Assembly (NCBI GenBank): GCA_963803085.1
Contig: CAWDLE010000019.1
Coordinates: forward strand, 186,001-250,000
DNA: 64,000 nt
Reading direction: 5' to 3'
Source: JACVRW01 sp963803085
GTDB lineage: Bacteria; Actinomycetota; Thermoleophilia; Solirubrobacterales; Thermoleophilaceae
Both the position numbers and the translations under genes were made by a program. Every line of letters begins with the position of its first letter. The stretch's first letter is position 1. This document shows, piece by piece, positions 47,648-55,491 of the stretch. A model generated the notes under the pieces. It worked only from the letters and a program-made list of their open reading frames with translations, had not been told where the DNA came from and did no database searches.

Positions 47648-48082
47648 ATGCAGAATCCTGCGACAGACTCAGACGGCGCGCCCACGACCATCACGCAACG
47701 CACCGAGAAGCCGATCGGCGGCGAGCTGAATGCCGGAATCGCACGAGCGGTCGTTCGTATCCACCGCGACAGCGTGGGCCGCGGGCCGACGAAGGCACAG
47801 GCGTTCTTCCGCGGCAGCATCGTCGTCGTGGTGCTTGAGCAGGTGCTCGCGAAGGAGGAGCGCACCCTCGTGTCCTCCGGTCACGAAGACGCGGTGATGG
47901 CCCTGCGACACGAGCTTCTCGTAACGATGAAGCCCGACCTGATGGCTGCCGTCGAGACGCTGACCAACTGCCGGGTCGTGGCCATGATGGGCGACACCAA
48001 CCTGAAGGCCGACATGGCCGGCCACATCTTCGTGCTCGACGAGGCGATCGAGACGCAGCCGGCCGGCGCTCCACCGGCCTAG
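47648..48082 (+). CDS. DUF2294 domain protein
   Basis: 144 aa. The middle (LNAGIARAVVRIHRDSVGRGPTKAQAFFRGSIVVVVLEQVLAKEERTLVSSGHEDAVMALRHELLVTMKPDLMAAVETLTNCRVVAMMGDTN) is the DUF2294 family, known from Firmicutes, Actinobacteria and Cyanobacteria without a proven function. The ATG at 47648 is preferred to TTG/GTG codons a few residues upstream. It lies 95 bases after the sigma factor and converges with the DUF899 gene. Confidence 0.82.
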   Translation: MQNPATDSDGAPTTITQRTEKPIGGELNAGIARAVVRIHRDSVGRGPTKAQAFFRGSIVVVVLEQVLAKEERTLVSSGHEDAVMALRHELLVTMKPDLMAAVETLTNCRVVAMMGDTNLKADMAGHIFVLDEAIETQPAGAPPA

Positions 48083-48090
48083 CCGCGGGA

Positions 48091-48828
48091 TCAGTCCGGG
48101 TATTCGTCCTTGCGCCAGGCGCGGGGTTCCGAGGACTCAGCCTTCGGCGTTCGCTTAAGCAGGAAGGAGTTGTACGGCGCGACGAACGGATCGGGCGCCG
48201 TCACCGTGTACGTGTGGTAGATGCTCCCGTTCTCGCGCGCGAAGGCGATAAAGCTCGGGGCCTCGCGCAGGCCGTCCTCGAGCTTGGCTCCGATCTGACG
48301 CCCCCAGTCCTGGAGCCACTCGGGTGGGTGGTCGATTATCTCCTTGACCTCGGGGATCTCCTGCGCCTGCTCGGGCGTGAGGGCGAGCCCGAAGTCGAAG
48401 GGAAACTCCGTCCCATTGGTCGAGACGTAGGGGAACTGCCAGCCCATCCGCTCCTTGTAGGAGGTGAGCCGATCGATCGGCGCGCGCGAGAAGCAGATCA
48501 GCGTCACGTCGCGGTGGTTCAGATGCACGCGCGTGGCGTCGAGCTCGTCCCCTAGGTTCGAGCACCCGGGGCAGGCGCCGAGCTCGTAGTCGGGCCCGAA
48601 CATGATGTTGTAGGCGAGGAGCTGCGAGCGCCCGTCGAAGAGCTCGGCGAGCGTCTTCGTCCCGTCCTCGGTGTCGAACTGGTACTCCTTCTCAACCGGG
48701 ACCCAGGGAAGCTGGCGTCGCTGCTCGGTCACCCTCTGATCGAGTTCGGCTTGCTCGGCCTCGAGCTTCGCAAGTTCATCGCGAGCCGCCTGCCAGTCCT
48801 CGCGGGTTCCAATCGTGTGCTCGGGCAT
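48091..48828 (-). CDS. DUF899 thioredoxin-like protein
   Basis: 245 aa. REDWQAARDELAKLEAEQAELDQRVTEQRRQLPWVPVEKEYQFDTEDG opens the DUF899 family. YNIMFGPDYELGACPGCSNLGDEL contains a CxxC in a thioredoxin-like place, and ICFSRAPIDRLTSYKERMGW follows. Family members are predicted redox proteins with a peroxiredoxin-like fold; the activity is unproven. ATG at 48826-48828; nothing else on this strand is adjacent. Confidence 0.85.
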   Translation of the reverse strand: MPEHTIGTREDWQAARDELAKLEAEQAELDQRVTEQRRQLPWVPVEKEYQFDTEDGTKTLAELFDGRSQLLAYNIMFGPDYELGACPGCSNLGDELDATRVHLNHRDVTLICFSRAPIDRLTSYKERMGWQFPYVSTNGTEFPFDFGLALTPEQAQEIPEVKEIIDHPPEWLQDWGRQIGAKLEDGLREAPSFIAFARENGSIYHTYTVTAPDPFVAPYNSFLLKRTPKAESSEPRAWRKDEYPD

Positions 48829-48993
48829 CGTGCGCCTCCTTTGGCCGTTCGTTACCTCAGCGTACGCCGGCGGTCGTGGATCGTCGGTGGCCGCCCGCTG
48901 AGGCTCGTACGTTAAGACCGGCGCGCCACGCCGAACTCATCGCCGCGTTACTCTGGCGGGGATCCTCGGTTTCCTTGGTTGGGAGGCGTAGAT

Positions 48994-49485
48994 ATGAGCG
49001 TCACAGACGATCTGCTGCAGAACAACGAGCGCTACGCGGAGGCGTTCGACAAGGGTGACCTGCCGCTTCCGCCGGCCAAGCACGTCGCGGTGGTCGCCTG
49101 CATGGATGCGCGCCTACACGTCAGCAAGATCCTTGGCCTCGACGAGGGCGACGCTCACATCATCCGCAACGCCGGCGGCGTGGTGACCGACGACGAGATC
49201 CGCTCGCTGGCCATCTCGCAGTGGCTCCTCGGGACGACCGAGATCATTCTGATCCACCACACCGACTGCGGGATGCTCACCTTCAAGGACGACGACTTCC
49301 GGAGTCGGCTCGAGGAGGAAACCGGTGTACGTCCGGAGTGGGCGGCCGAGGCCTTCTCGGATCTCGACGCAGACGTACGCCAGAACATCGAACGCATCAG
49401 GCTCAGCCCCTTCATCAAGAGCAAGGACAGCATTCGCGGGTTCGTGTACGACGTGAAGACCGGCACCCTCCGCGAAGTGAGCTAG
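48994..49485 (+). CDS. Beta-class carbonic anhydrase
   Basis: 163 aa; interconverts CO2 and bicarbonate. Zinc ligands Cys36 (CMDAR, with Asp38 and Arg40 as the catalytic dyad), His89 and Cys92 (HHTDCG) are all present. HIIRNAGGVVTDDEIRSLAISQWLLGTTEIILIHHTDCGM is typical of the short actinobacterial (Rv1284-like) beta-CA group. ATG 48994 with GGGAGGCG at 48981-48988 as ribosome-binding site. Convergent with the DUF3303 gene (4-base tail overlap). Confidence 0.94.
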   Translation: MSVTDDLLQNNERYAEAFDKGDLPLPPAKHVAVVACMDARLHVSKILGLDEGDAHIIRNAGGVVTDDEIRSLAISQWLLGTTEIILIHHTDCGMLTFKDDDFRSRLEEETGVRPEWAAEAFSDLDADVRQNIERIRLSPFIKSKDSIRGFVYDVKTGTLREVS

Positions 49486-49745
49486 CCGAGCACGCGCGCG
49501 GCCGCCTCGGCCGAGCCGATCACCGGGACGACCTCGAAGTCGGCGAGGTCGCCCCAGCGGGCGATCCACTCGTCGAACAGGTGCGCATCGTCGGTCTCCA
49601 TCAGCTGGAAGCAGCGCCCGAGGCGCTCATCCACCCAGCTGTCGAGGTACCTCAGCCCGTCCGGCAGCATGCGCCCCTCCCGCGCGGCCCGCTCGTAGAC
49701 CGGACGCGCACCGCCGGTGAAGCCCTCGATGACCATGTAGAGCAA
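49482..49745 (-). CDS. DUF3303 small protein
   Basis: 87 aa: LYMVIEGFTGGARPVYERAAREGRMLPDGLRYLDSWVDERLGRCFQLMETDDAHLFDEWIARWGDLADFEVVPVIGS matches the DUF3303 family (ferredoxin-like fold, related to dimeric alpha-beta barrel proteins). The function is unknown. It lies 6 bases downstream of the secreted peptidase on the same strand. Confidence 0.82.
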   Translation of the reverse strand: MLYMVIEGFTGGARPVYERAAREGRMLPDGLRYLDSWVDERLGRCFQLMETDDAHLFDEWIARWGDLADFEVVPVIGSAEAAARVLG

Positions 49746-49751
49746 GCTCGG

Positions 49752-52043
49752 CTAACCCGCAGGAGCCGCAGCTTGGTTCACGAAGGGCTGGTAGTCCCGG
49801 CACGGCTCGCCCCTCAGACCCGGACACGGCGGAAGCCCGGTGGGGACGCTTACGCCTGGAACCACCGGCAGCACGACGCTGGATGGCATCTGCGTCGAGC
49901 GGGCGATCGAGACCGTCGCGGGTCCAGCCGGGTCCGTCTCGCCGAACGACCAGATGGGCTGGTCGCCGTTCGGGGCTGCGATCGTGACGCGGATTCGCGA
50001 GCCGGCCCGGTAGACGTGCCCCTGGTAGTAGAGCGGGATCGTGACCTCGACGAAGCTGTCGGACGGCAGGGGCGACACGTCGGATTCCCTGAGGCTCAGG
50101 ACGGGCTCGAGCGGAGTGCTCTTGGCAGCGTCGAGCTTGCGCATGTTGCCTCGGACCCAGCCGTTCTGCACGAAGGTCTCCTTGCCGTCGGGCCTGACCT
50201 CGCTGATTGTCGCTTGAAGATCGACATTGGGACTGGAGGAGCGGACCCAGACGTGAACGGCGCCGGCGCCGACGACGGTGTTGTTGCCGCTCAGCGGGTT
50301 CGTCAGGTAGGACACGGCGCTACCCGTCGGGTTCTGAGTCCAGTTATAGGTGGGTGTGGCGGTCCACAGGCCGCCGGTGCCCGCGGCCGTGTCGCCGGTG
50401 AAGTCGGTCAGCGGCCGGGCGTGGGCGTTCCAGGTGAACGAGTCCGCTCCCGCTTCCGCAGGCTCGCCGTCGCTGAGCGCGCCGTCCGGCCCCATGTACC
50501 AGGATCGCGCGGTGGTGCCCGGGATCGGGAAGCTCGGCCACGAGCGCTCGAAGGCGGGGGCCGGATGGCCCGGCAACAGGCCGCCGGCGCCGCTGTCGAA
50601 GAGGACGCGGATCGACGGCAGCCGCTCGAACGCCGCCAACGCGGTCGAGTGGGTGGGCTGCAGCTGGATCGGGTCGAGCGGCAACGTCACGCCCGTGATC
50701 CCCATCGCCTCCTGGTAGATGACGGGCGCGGCGGCGTGGATGGTCGCGGAGTTCAGGATCGGCGCCTGTCGCGCGACGTAGAGCTTCAGGAAGTCGTACC
50801 ACCGGTTGAAGGTCTCTGGATCGAGCGAGTCGACGTGCGTGCCGTTGGTGAACGTGAACCACTTGCGCCGTGTCCCGCTGAAGTTCTTGGCCAGGGCGGG
50901 GCAGTGGCCGCCGGTCTGCTCGTCGGTCCACTGGCAGGCCATGAAGACCGGCACGTTGATCTTGTCGACGAACGTAATCGGCGACAGCGGGTCGGCGACG
51001 GACGGTACGTAGTGATCGTTGGCGCGGATCTTGGCCATCAGGTCCGCCGCCTCCGGGTGGAGGTCCTGGTTGGCGTCGCAGGTCGCGTCGCCCCCCTGGA
51101 TCCGCTGGTAGGCCCAGGGCTGCCCGCCGGTGGGTGACGCCGCTTGGGCGTCATGGATCCGCTCCTGGGCCCAGGCCACCGCAAAGCCCGTGTTCAGGAT
51201 GCCCCCCGGATAGAGCGTCGTCTGCGTGGAGTCGAGCACCGAGAGCGGCGAGATCGCCGCCAGGCTAGGCGGGTTGGTCTGCGCGGTGAACAGCTGGCTG
51301 ATCCCGCCGTAGGAGATTCCCATCATCCCGACCTTGTGATGGAGAGCCCACGGCTGCCGCGCGATTGTCTCGATCACGTCGTAGCCGTCGAGGCTCTGCA
51401 GCGGCTCGAAGAAGTCGAAGGCGCCACCCGAGCAGCCGGTGCCGCGCATGTTGACGTCCACCACCGTGAACCCCATCAGGTTGGCGAGGATGGAGATCCC
51501 GCTCTGAGGACCGGCCGGGTCCGCGTAGCCGTAGCCGGAGTACTCGATCAAGGTGGGCGTGGGCCCCGAAGGGATCGGCGGCAGCTGAACGCCGGGCAGC
51601 ACCTTCGTCACGTCCTGCGGGGGATGCACGTACATGGACAGCTGGGTGCCGTCGCGGGTGGTCAGATAGCCGTAGCCGCTGGACGGGATCGCCTGGTCGT
51701 AGATGGCGGTGCTCGGCGGAGCCGATTGCGTCGAGAGCACGGTCAGCGGATCCGATGCCGCCCCTCCCCCCGCAGGTTGTACGCGGTAGCCGCTGCCGGG
51801 CGGCACGTCGCGGAAGAGCAGGCCTCCCCGCGAACTCGCCTGACGGGTGGCGATCGTCGCCCCGGCGCTGTTCAGCAGCGACATCTCCGCGCCCGGGGCC
51901 AAGCCGGTCACGTAGACCTGCTCCACACTGCCGTGCGCGCTGAACGTCGTCTGCGCTGTCGCGACGCCCGCGCCCGCTGCGGCCGTGAACGCGAACGCGA
52001 GCATGCCGGTACATAGAGCAACGCGGACGCACGACCCCCCCAC
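49752..52043 (-). CDS. Secreted CocE/NonD-family hydrolase (X-Pro dipeptidyl-peptidase-like)
   Basis: 763 aa. Signal peptide (MLAFAFTAAAGAGVATAQ), a beta-rich N-terminal domain, then an alpha/beta hydrolase: nucleophile Ser in GMMGISYGGISQLF (GxSxGG), acid Asp in CQWTDEQTGGH, His in TNGTHVDS. The C-terminal jelly-roll domain (LQATISEVRPDGKETFVQNGWVRG...VEVTIPLYYQGHVYRAGSRIRVTIAAP) is the third domain of the S15/CocE family. It is exported; it probably hydrolyses peptides or acyl esters outside the cell. GTG at 52041-52043 is taken as start; an internal Met closer to the hydrophobic core is possible. Confidence 0.88.
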   Translation of the reverse strand: MGGSCVRVALCTGMLAFAFTAAAGAGVATAQTTFSAHGSVEQVYVTGLAPGAEMSLLNSAGATIATRQASSRGGLLFRDVPPGSGYRVQPAGGGAASDPLTVLSTQSAPPSTAIYDQAIPSSGYGYLTTRDGTQLSMYVHPPQDVTKVLPGVQLPPIPSGPTPTLIEYSGYGYADPAGPQSGISILANLMGFTVVDVNMRGTGCSGGAFDFFEPLQSLDGYDVIETIARQPWALHHKVGMMGISYGGISQLFTAQTNPPSLAAISPLSVLDSTQTTLYPGGILNTGFAVAWAQERIHDAQAASPTGGQPWAYQRIQGGDATCDANQDLHPEAADLMAKIRANDHYVPSVADPLSPITFVDKINVPVFMACQWTDEQTGGHCPALAKNFSGTRRKWFTFTNGTHVDSLDPETFNRWYDFLKLYVARQAPILNSATIHAAAPVIYQEAMGITGVTLPLDPIQLQPTHSTALAAFERLPSIRVLFDSGAGGLLPGHPAPAFERSWPSFPIPGTTARSWYMGPDGALSDGEPAEAGADSFTWNAHARPLTDFTGDTAAGTGGLWTATPTYNWTQNPTGSAVSYLTNPLSGNNTVVGAGAVHVWVRSSSPNVDLQATISEVRPDGKETFVQNGWVRGNMRKLDAAKSTPLEPVLSLRESDVSPLPSDSFVEVTIPLYYQGHVYRAGSRIRVTIAAPNGDQPIWSFGETDPAGPATVSIARSTQMPSSVVLPVVPGVSVPTGLPPCPGLRGEPCRDYQPFVNQAAAPAG

Positions 52044-52165
52044 GGACCCACAATTCCCTCACAGGCTCATCACGAAACTCGACCCAGATGACGCTCATGA
52101 CCTAGACGGGCCCGCGGACGTCCGGCAGCATGTCCGCATTGACGAGCTCCACGAGGGGTAGCCCG

Positions 52166-53734
52166 GTGAAGATCAGCGAGCTGGCGCGCGAGCGGCTCGG
52201 GTTCGAGCGACTGCGGCCGGGCCAGGAGCAGGCGGTCGCCGCCGCTGCGGCTGGCCGGGACGTGCTCGCGGTCCTGCCCACCGGCGGCGGCAAGTCAGCG
52301 ATCTACGAGCTGGCCGGTCTGCTGCGCGGCGGGCCCACGGTTGTCGTGTCGCCGCTGATCGCGCTGCAGGACGACCAGCTGGCGCACCTCCGGGCGGCGG
52401 GGCTGCCGGCCACGGTCCTCAACTCCGCTCAGTCGGCGGGTGCGCGGTCGGCGGCGCTCGTCGAGGCTTGCGGGCCCGAGGAGTTCGTCTTCGTCTCGCC
52501 CGAGCAGCTCGCCAACGGCGAGACCCGCGCGGCGCTGCAGCGCGTCCGCCCGGGGCTGTTCGTGGTCGACGAGGCGCACCTCGTCAGCCAGTGGGGGCGG
52601 GACTTCCGGCCTGACTACCTGCGGCTCGGTGCGCAGGCCGACGAGCTCGGCGCGGGCGTGCGAATCGCGCTCACTGCCACCGCGGCACCGCCCGTCCGGC
52701 GCGAGATCTGCGGCCGTCTCGGGCTGCGCGACCCCGAGGTGGTGATCGGCGACTTCGACCGCCCGCACATCGAGCTATCCGTCCAGCACGCGCGCTCGCC
52801 TAAGGACAAGCAGCGGCTGCTCGCGCGGGCCGTGGACGAGCTCGGAGGCTCGGGGATCGTTTACGCCGCTACCCATGCCGGCGCGGAGTCTGCGAGGGAC
52901 ACGCTGGCGGCCGTCGGCCAGCGAGTGACGCTCTACCACGCCGGGCTCGGCGCCGCCGCGAGGCGCCGGGCGATGGCGGAGTTCCTTGACGGCTCGGCGC
53001 GGATCGTCGCGGCCACGGTCGCGTTCGGGATGGGCGTCGACAAGCCGGACGTGCGCTGGGTGCTCCACGCCGACGCGCCGGTGTCGCTCGACGCCTACTA
53101 CCAAGAGCTGGGCCGCGCCGGACGCGACGGCGAGCGCGCCGAGGCGCGTCTGCTGTACCGGCCGGAAGACATAGGCGCGGCGCGACACCTGACCGCGCGC
53201 GGGGTGTCCGAGGCGGTGGTGGCCGAGGTGGCGGAGGGGCTCGCCGCGGCGGGCGTCGGGGAGCTCGGCTCGCGCTCGGCGACGCTGGCGCTGGCACGGC
53301 TGGTCGACGTCGGCGCGGCCGCGTGGGCGGCCGACGGGCGGGTGCGCTGGACCGGGGCGGTGGACGTCGCCGGCGCGCTCGCCGCATCGCGTGAGGAGGG
53401 CGAGCGCGAGCGTGAGGTCGAGCGCTCTCGACTGGAGATGATGCGCCGCTACGCCGAGCACACCGGGTGCCGGCGCTCGTTCCTGCTCTCGTACTTCGGG
53501 CAGGACTACCCCGGTCCGTGCGGCGCGTGCGACAACGACCGCCTGCAGGCGGCAGCGAGGCCGCCCGCGGTCGAGCCGTTCCCGGTCGGCGGCCGGGTGG
53601 CCAGCGACCGCTGGGGCGAGGGAACCGTGCAGCGCTACGACGGCGACCAAGTCACCGTGCTGTTCGACGACCACGGCTACCGCGACCTGCTCGTGCCGCT
53701 GGTGGTCGAGCGCGGGCTCCTGCGCGCGCGTTAG
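52166..53734 (+). CDS. RecQ-family ATP-dependent DNA helicase with C-terminal DUF3553-like domain
   Basis: 522 aa. Helicase motifs: VLPTGGGKSAIYELAG (I), VVSPLIALQDDQ (Ia), VVDEAHLVSQWGRDFRPDYLRLG (II, DEAH), ALTATAAPPVRREI (III), IVYAATHAGAE (IV), VAATVAFGMGVDKPDVRWVLHADAPVSLDAYYQELGRAGRDG (V-VI). A zinc-binding part (CRRSFLLSYFG...PCGACDN) is followed by a short C-terminal domain (VGGRVASDRWGEGTVQRYDGDQVTVLFDDHGYRDL) like the PcrA/UvrD tail (DUF3553) in place of HRDC. The GTG at 52166 has AGGGG upstream. Confidence 0.92.
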   Translation: MKISELARERLGFERLRPGQEQAVAAAAAGRDVLAVLPTGGGKSAIYELAGLLRGGPTVVVSPLIALQDDQLAHLRAAGLPATVLNSAQSAGARSAALVEACGPEEFVFVSPEQLANGETRAALQRVRPGLFVVDEAHLVSQWGRDFRPDYLRLGAQADELGAGVRIALTATAAPPVRREICGRLGLRDPEVVIGDFDRPHIELSVQHARSPKDKQRLLARAVDELGGSGIVYAATHAGAESARDTLAAVGQRVTLYHAGLGAAARRRAMAEFLDGSARIVAATVAFGMGVDKPDVRWVLHADAPVSLDAYYQELGRAGRDGERAEARLLYRPEDIGAARHLTARGVSEAVVAEVAEGLAAAGVGELGSRSATLALARLVDVGAAAWAADGRVRWTGAVDVAGALAASREEGEREREVERSRLEMMRRYAEHTGCRRSFLLSYFGQDYPGPCGACDNDRLQAAARPPAVEPFPVGGRVASDRWGEGTVQRYDGDQVTVLFDDHGYRDLLVPLVVERGLLRAR

Positions 53735-53745
53735 GGTACCCTAAC
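53730..53745. promoter_or_regulatory. Perfect 16-bp palindrome at the recQ stop
   Basis: GTTAGGGTACCCTAAC is its own reverse complement. It contains the recQ stop codon and ends 4 bases before the GTG of a small membrane protein. TTAGG/CCTAA ends recall DtxR/IdeR iron boxes, but the spacing is shorter. Possibly an operator. Confidence 0.45.
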
Positions 53746-53749
53746 TTCG

Positions 53750-53869
53750 GTGACGCGGCCGTCCGACAGCTTTCGTGCGCGCCTTGATCGCTCGACACAG
53801 CGAGCGCTCGTCCTCGGGAGCGGCGTTCTGATTGTCACCGTGCTCGTGGAGCTGATCCGAGCGAGCTGA
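53750..53869 (+). CDS. Small single-helix membrane protein
   Basis: 39 aa: a polar, basic start (TRPSDSFRARLDRSTQRA) then one hydrophobic helix (LVLGSGVLIVTVLVELI) and RAS. Too short for family recognition. The GTG start 53750 lies directly after a perfect palindrome that also covers the recQ stop. Coding is supported only by the helix and by its tight position. Confidence 0.4.
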   Translation: MTRPSDSFRARLDRSTQRALVLGSGVLIVTVLVELIRAS

Positions 53870-53948
53870 CCAGGCGCCACCCTTGAGCCAGACTCCCGAG
53901 ACACGTTTCACAGCTAAGGCAGCAGGCGCGGCCCGCCGACCGGGCTGC

Positions 53949-54449
53949 TCAGCCGTCCGGCCGCTCGCCCGGCGTGTCGCGCGCGAGGTACTCCTCGAGG
54001 AGCATCGGGACGCTGCGCGTCCGCTCGGCCACCGCGAGCAGGTCGGACATCGCAGCCTCCTCTTCGACCTGCTCCTCGAGGAACCACTGGATGAACTGCT
54101 CGCTCTGGTAGTCGCGCGTGTCCCGGGCGATCTCGAAGAGCTCGCTGATTTGGACGGTCACCTTCCGCTCCTGCTCGAGCGCGATCTTGATTGGCTCGAC
54201 GTGGTCGCCGAAGGACTGCCGCGGCGCGGCGACGGCGCCGATATCGGTCGTCACGTCGAGGTCGAGCAGGTAGTTGACCATCTTCATCGCGTGCTCGCGC
54301 TCCTCCTCGGCTTGCTCGTAGAAGAAAGAGGCGAGCCGCGGAAACGTCTCCGCGGCGTAGTAGTTGCCGACGGCGACGTACTGGTGGGCCGCCGCGAACT
54401 CGCGCGCGATCTGGGCGTTCAACGCGTCGGCGAATCGCTCGGAGGCCAT
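53949..54449 (-). CDS. Ferritin (BfrB/FtnA-like, non-haem)
   Basis: 166 aa four-helix bundle. Ferroxidase ligands: Glu in IAREFAAAHQY, Glu/His in EQAEEEREHAMKM (ExxH), Glu in LEQERKVT, and Glu in QFIQWFLEEQVEEE. It stores iron as a 24-mer and protects against peroxide plus iron. Full length, ATG start at 54447-54449. A convergent small gene and an iron-box-like palindrome lie beyond its 3' end. Confidence 0.95.
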   Translation of the reverse strand: MASERFADALNAQIAREFAAAHQYVAVGNYYAAETFPRLASFFYEQAEEEREHAMKMVNYLLDLDVTTDIGAVAAPRQSFGDHVEPIKIALEQERKVTVQISELFEIARDTRDYQSEQFIQWFLEEQVEEEAAMSDLLAVAERTRSVPMLLEEYLARDTPGERPDG

Positions 54450-54478
54450 GCACGCAGCCTAGTGGTCGAGGGGGCGAC

Positions 54479-54682
54479 GTGGTGACGAGGAGGTGCTGCC
54501 GCGCGACTCCGCGCTGCGCGGCCTGCCCCGTCCGCGTCTCCGCCGCTGCAGGGACGCAGCGTGGGCTGGGCGAGCCGGGTGCACTGGTCGCGGAGATCCT
54601 GGCCGGGGGCGGGCCGCGGCCGCTCCCGGCGAGCGTGGCCGCCGCGCTCGCGAGCCTGGAGTTGACGCGGACGCCGCGGTGA
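54479..54682 (+). CDS. Small Cys-containing hypothetical protein
   Basis: 67 aa: RRCCRATPRCAACPVR near the start holds five cysteines, followed by GALVAEILAGGGPRPLPASVAAALASLEL, a helical end. A similar CC-x-TPRC-x2-CP small protein is known to me from other Actinobacteria, without function. GTG start; it is divergent from ferritin with 29 bases between starts. Confidence 0.45.
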   Translation: MVTRRCCRATPRCAACPVRVSAAAGTQRGLGEPGALVAEILAGGGPRPLPASVAAALASLELTRTPR

Positions 54683-54757
54683 GCCCCAACGCTCGACAGC
54701 GCGCGGGCTCCCGGTGCCTTCCCTGACAATCCGCTCGGCGGCGCCGTCGCGTGGCGA

Positions 54758-55192
54758 TCACGGGTGCGCCGCGAAGACGTGGGCGACGGCTCCGCCGCTG
54801 AAGACGGTGGTGCTCGTCGGCTCGATGGTGAGCGGTGCCATGAAGATCCGCTCGCCCGCGCCCAGGACGACCGGGTGGATGACAAGGCGGTACTCGTCGA
54901 TCAAGCCGGTCTCGACCAGCGATCGGGCGAACCGTGCCCCGCCGTGAGCAAGCAGATATCCGTCTGAGCGCTCCTGCTTGAGCCGCGTGATGGCTGCGGC
55001 CAGGTCTCCGGTGGCGATCGTCGTCTCGCCCCAGTCGGCGGACGCGAGCGAGTCCGAGAACACGACTTTGGGGATCTCGTTCATCGGCTTGGCGAACGGC
55101 CCGGAGGCGCCGGGCCAGTAGGCGGCCCACGCTGCATAGGTGGTGGCACCCATGAGGTGCGCGCCGGCGTTGCTCAAGGTCTCGACAGTCCA
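54758..55192 (-). pseudogene. Dihydrofolate-reductase/RibD-C-like protein, N-terminus missing
   Basis: WTVETLSNAGAHLMGATTYAAWAAYWPG, FAKPMNEIPKVVFSDSLA, GYLLAHGGARFARSLVETGLIDEYRLVIHPVVLGAGERIF are middle and end of the RibD C-terminal (DHFR-like) family. The normal start (a first strand with LIVSMNVSLDG and an NADPH loop) is absent: upstream of 55192 the frame turns to unrelated Arg-rich sequence. The nearest ATG is at 55153. It looks like a 5'-truncated copy, unlikely to be active. Confidence 0.6.
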
Positions 55193-55239
55193 ACCGCTCG
55201 GCCCGGGGATAGGTTGGATTGGACGCGGATCCGACGTAG

Positions 55240-55467
55240 GACGGTGCTGACGTACGACCTGGCCACGCCACGAAGCCCACGTTTGGCGATCGCGTCGTCG
55301 TTCTCGCATCGGAGAGCGGCGGCGTGATCGTTCACATGGATCCGCCCGCTCTCGGTGAGACCGAGCCGATCGCTCTGGTCCGGCGCGACGACCTGCCCGC
55401 GAACTTCGCGCCGGTCCCGTACGACCTGCACGAGCTGGCCGCTTGCAACCTGCGCGAAGCGGCGTGA
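55240..55467 (+). pseudogene. Gene fragment of unknown family
   Basis: The open frame KPTFGDRVVVLASESGGVIVHMDPPALGETEPIALVRRDDLPANF, then APVPYDLHELAACNLREAA and stop at 55465-55467, reads like real protein. Upstream there is only a stop and no start; the first usable codon is GTG 55324. It overlaps the region that should hold the DHFR-like N-terminus on the other strand, so a rearrangement joined the two. No family recognised. Confidence 0.3.
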
Positions 55468-55491
55468 TCTCGCAGCCGGGGCGACGGCGCC

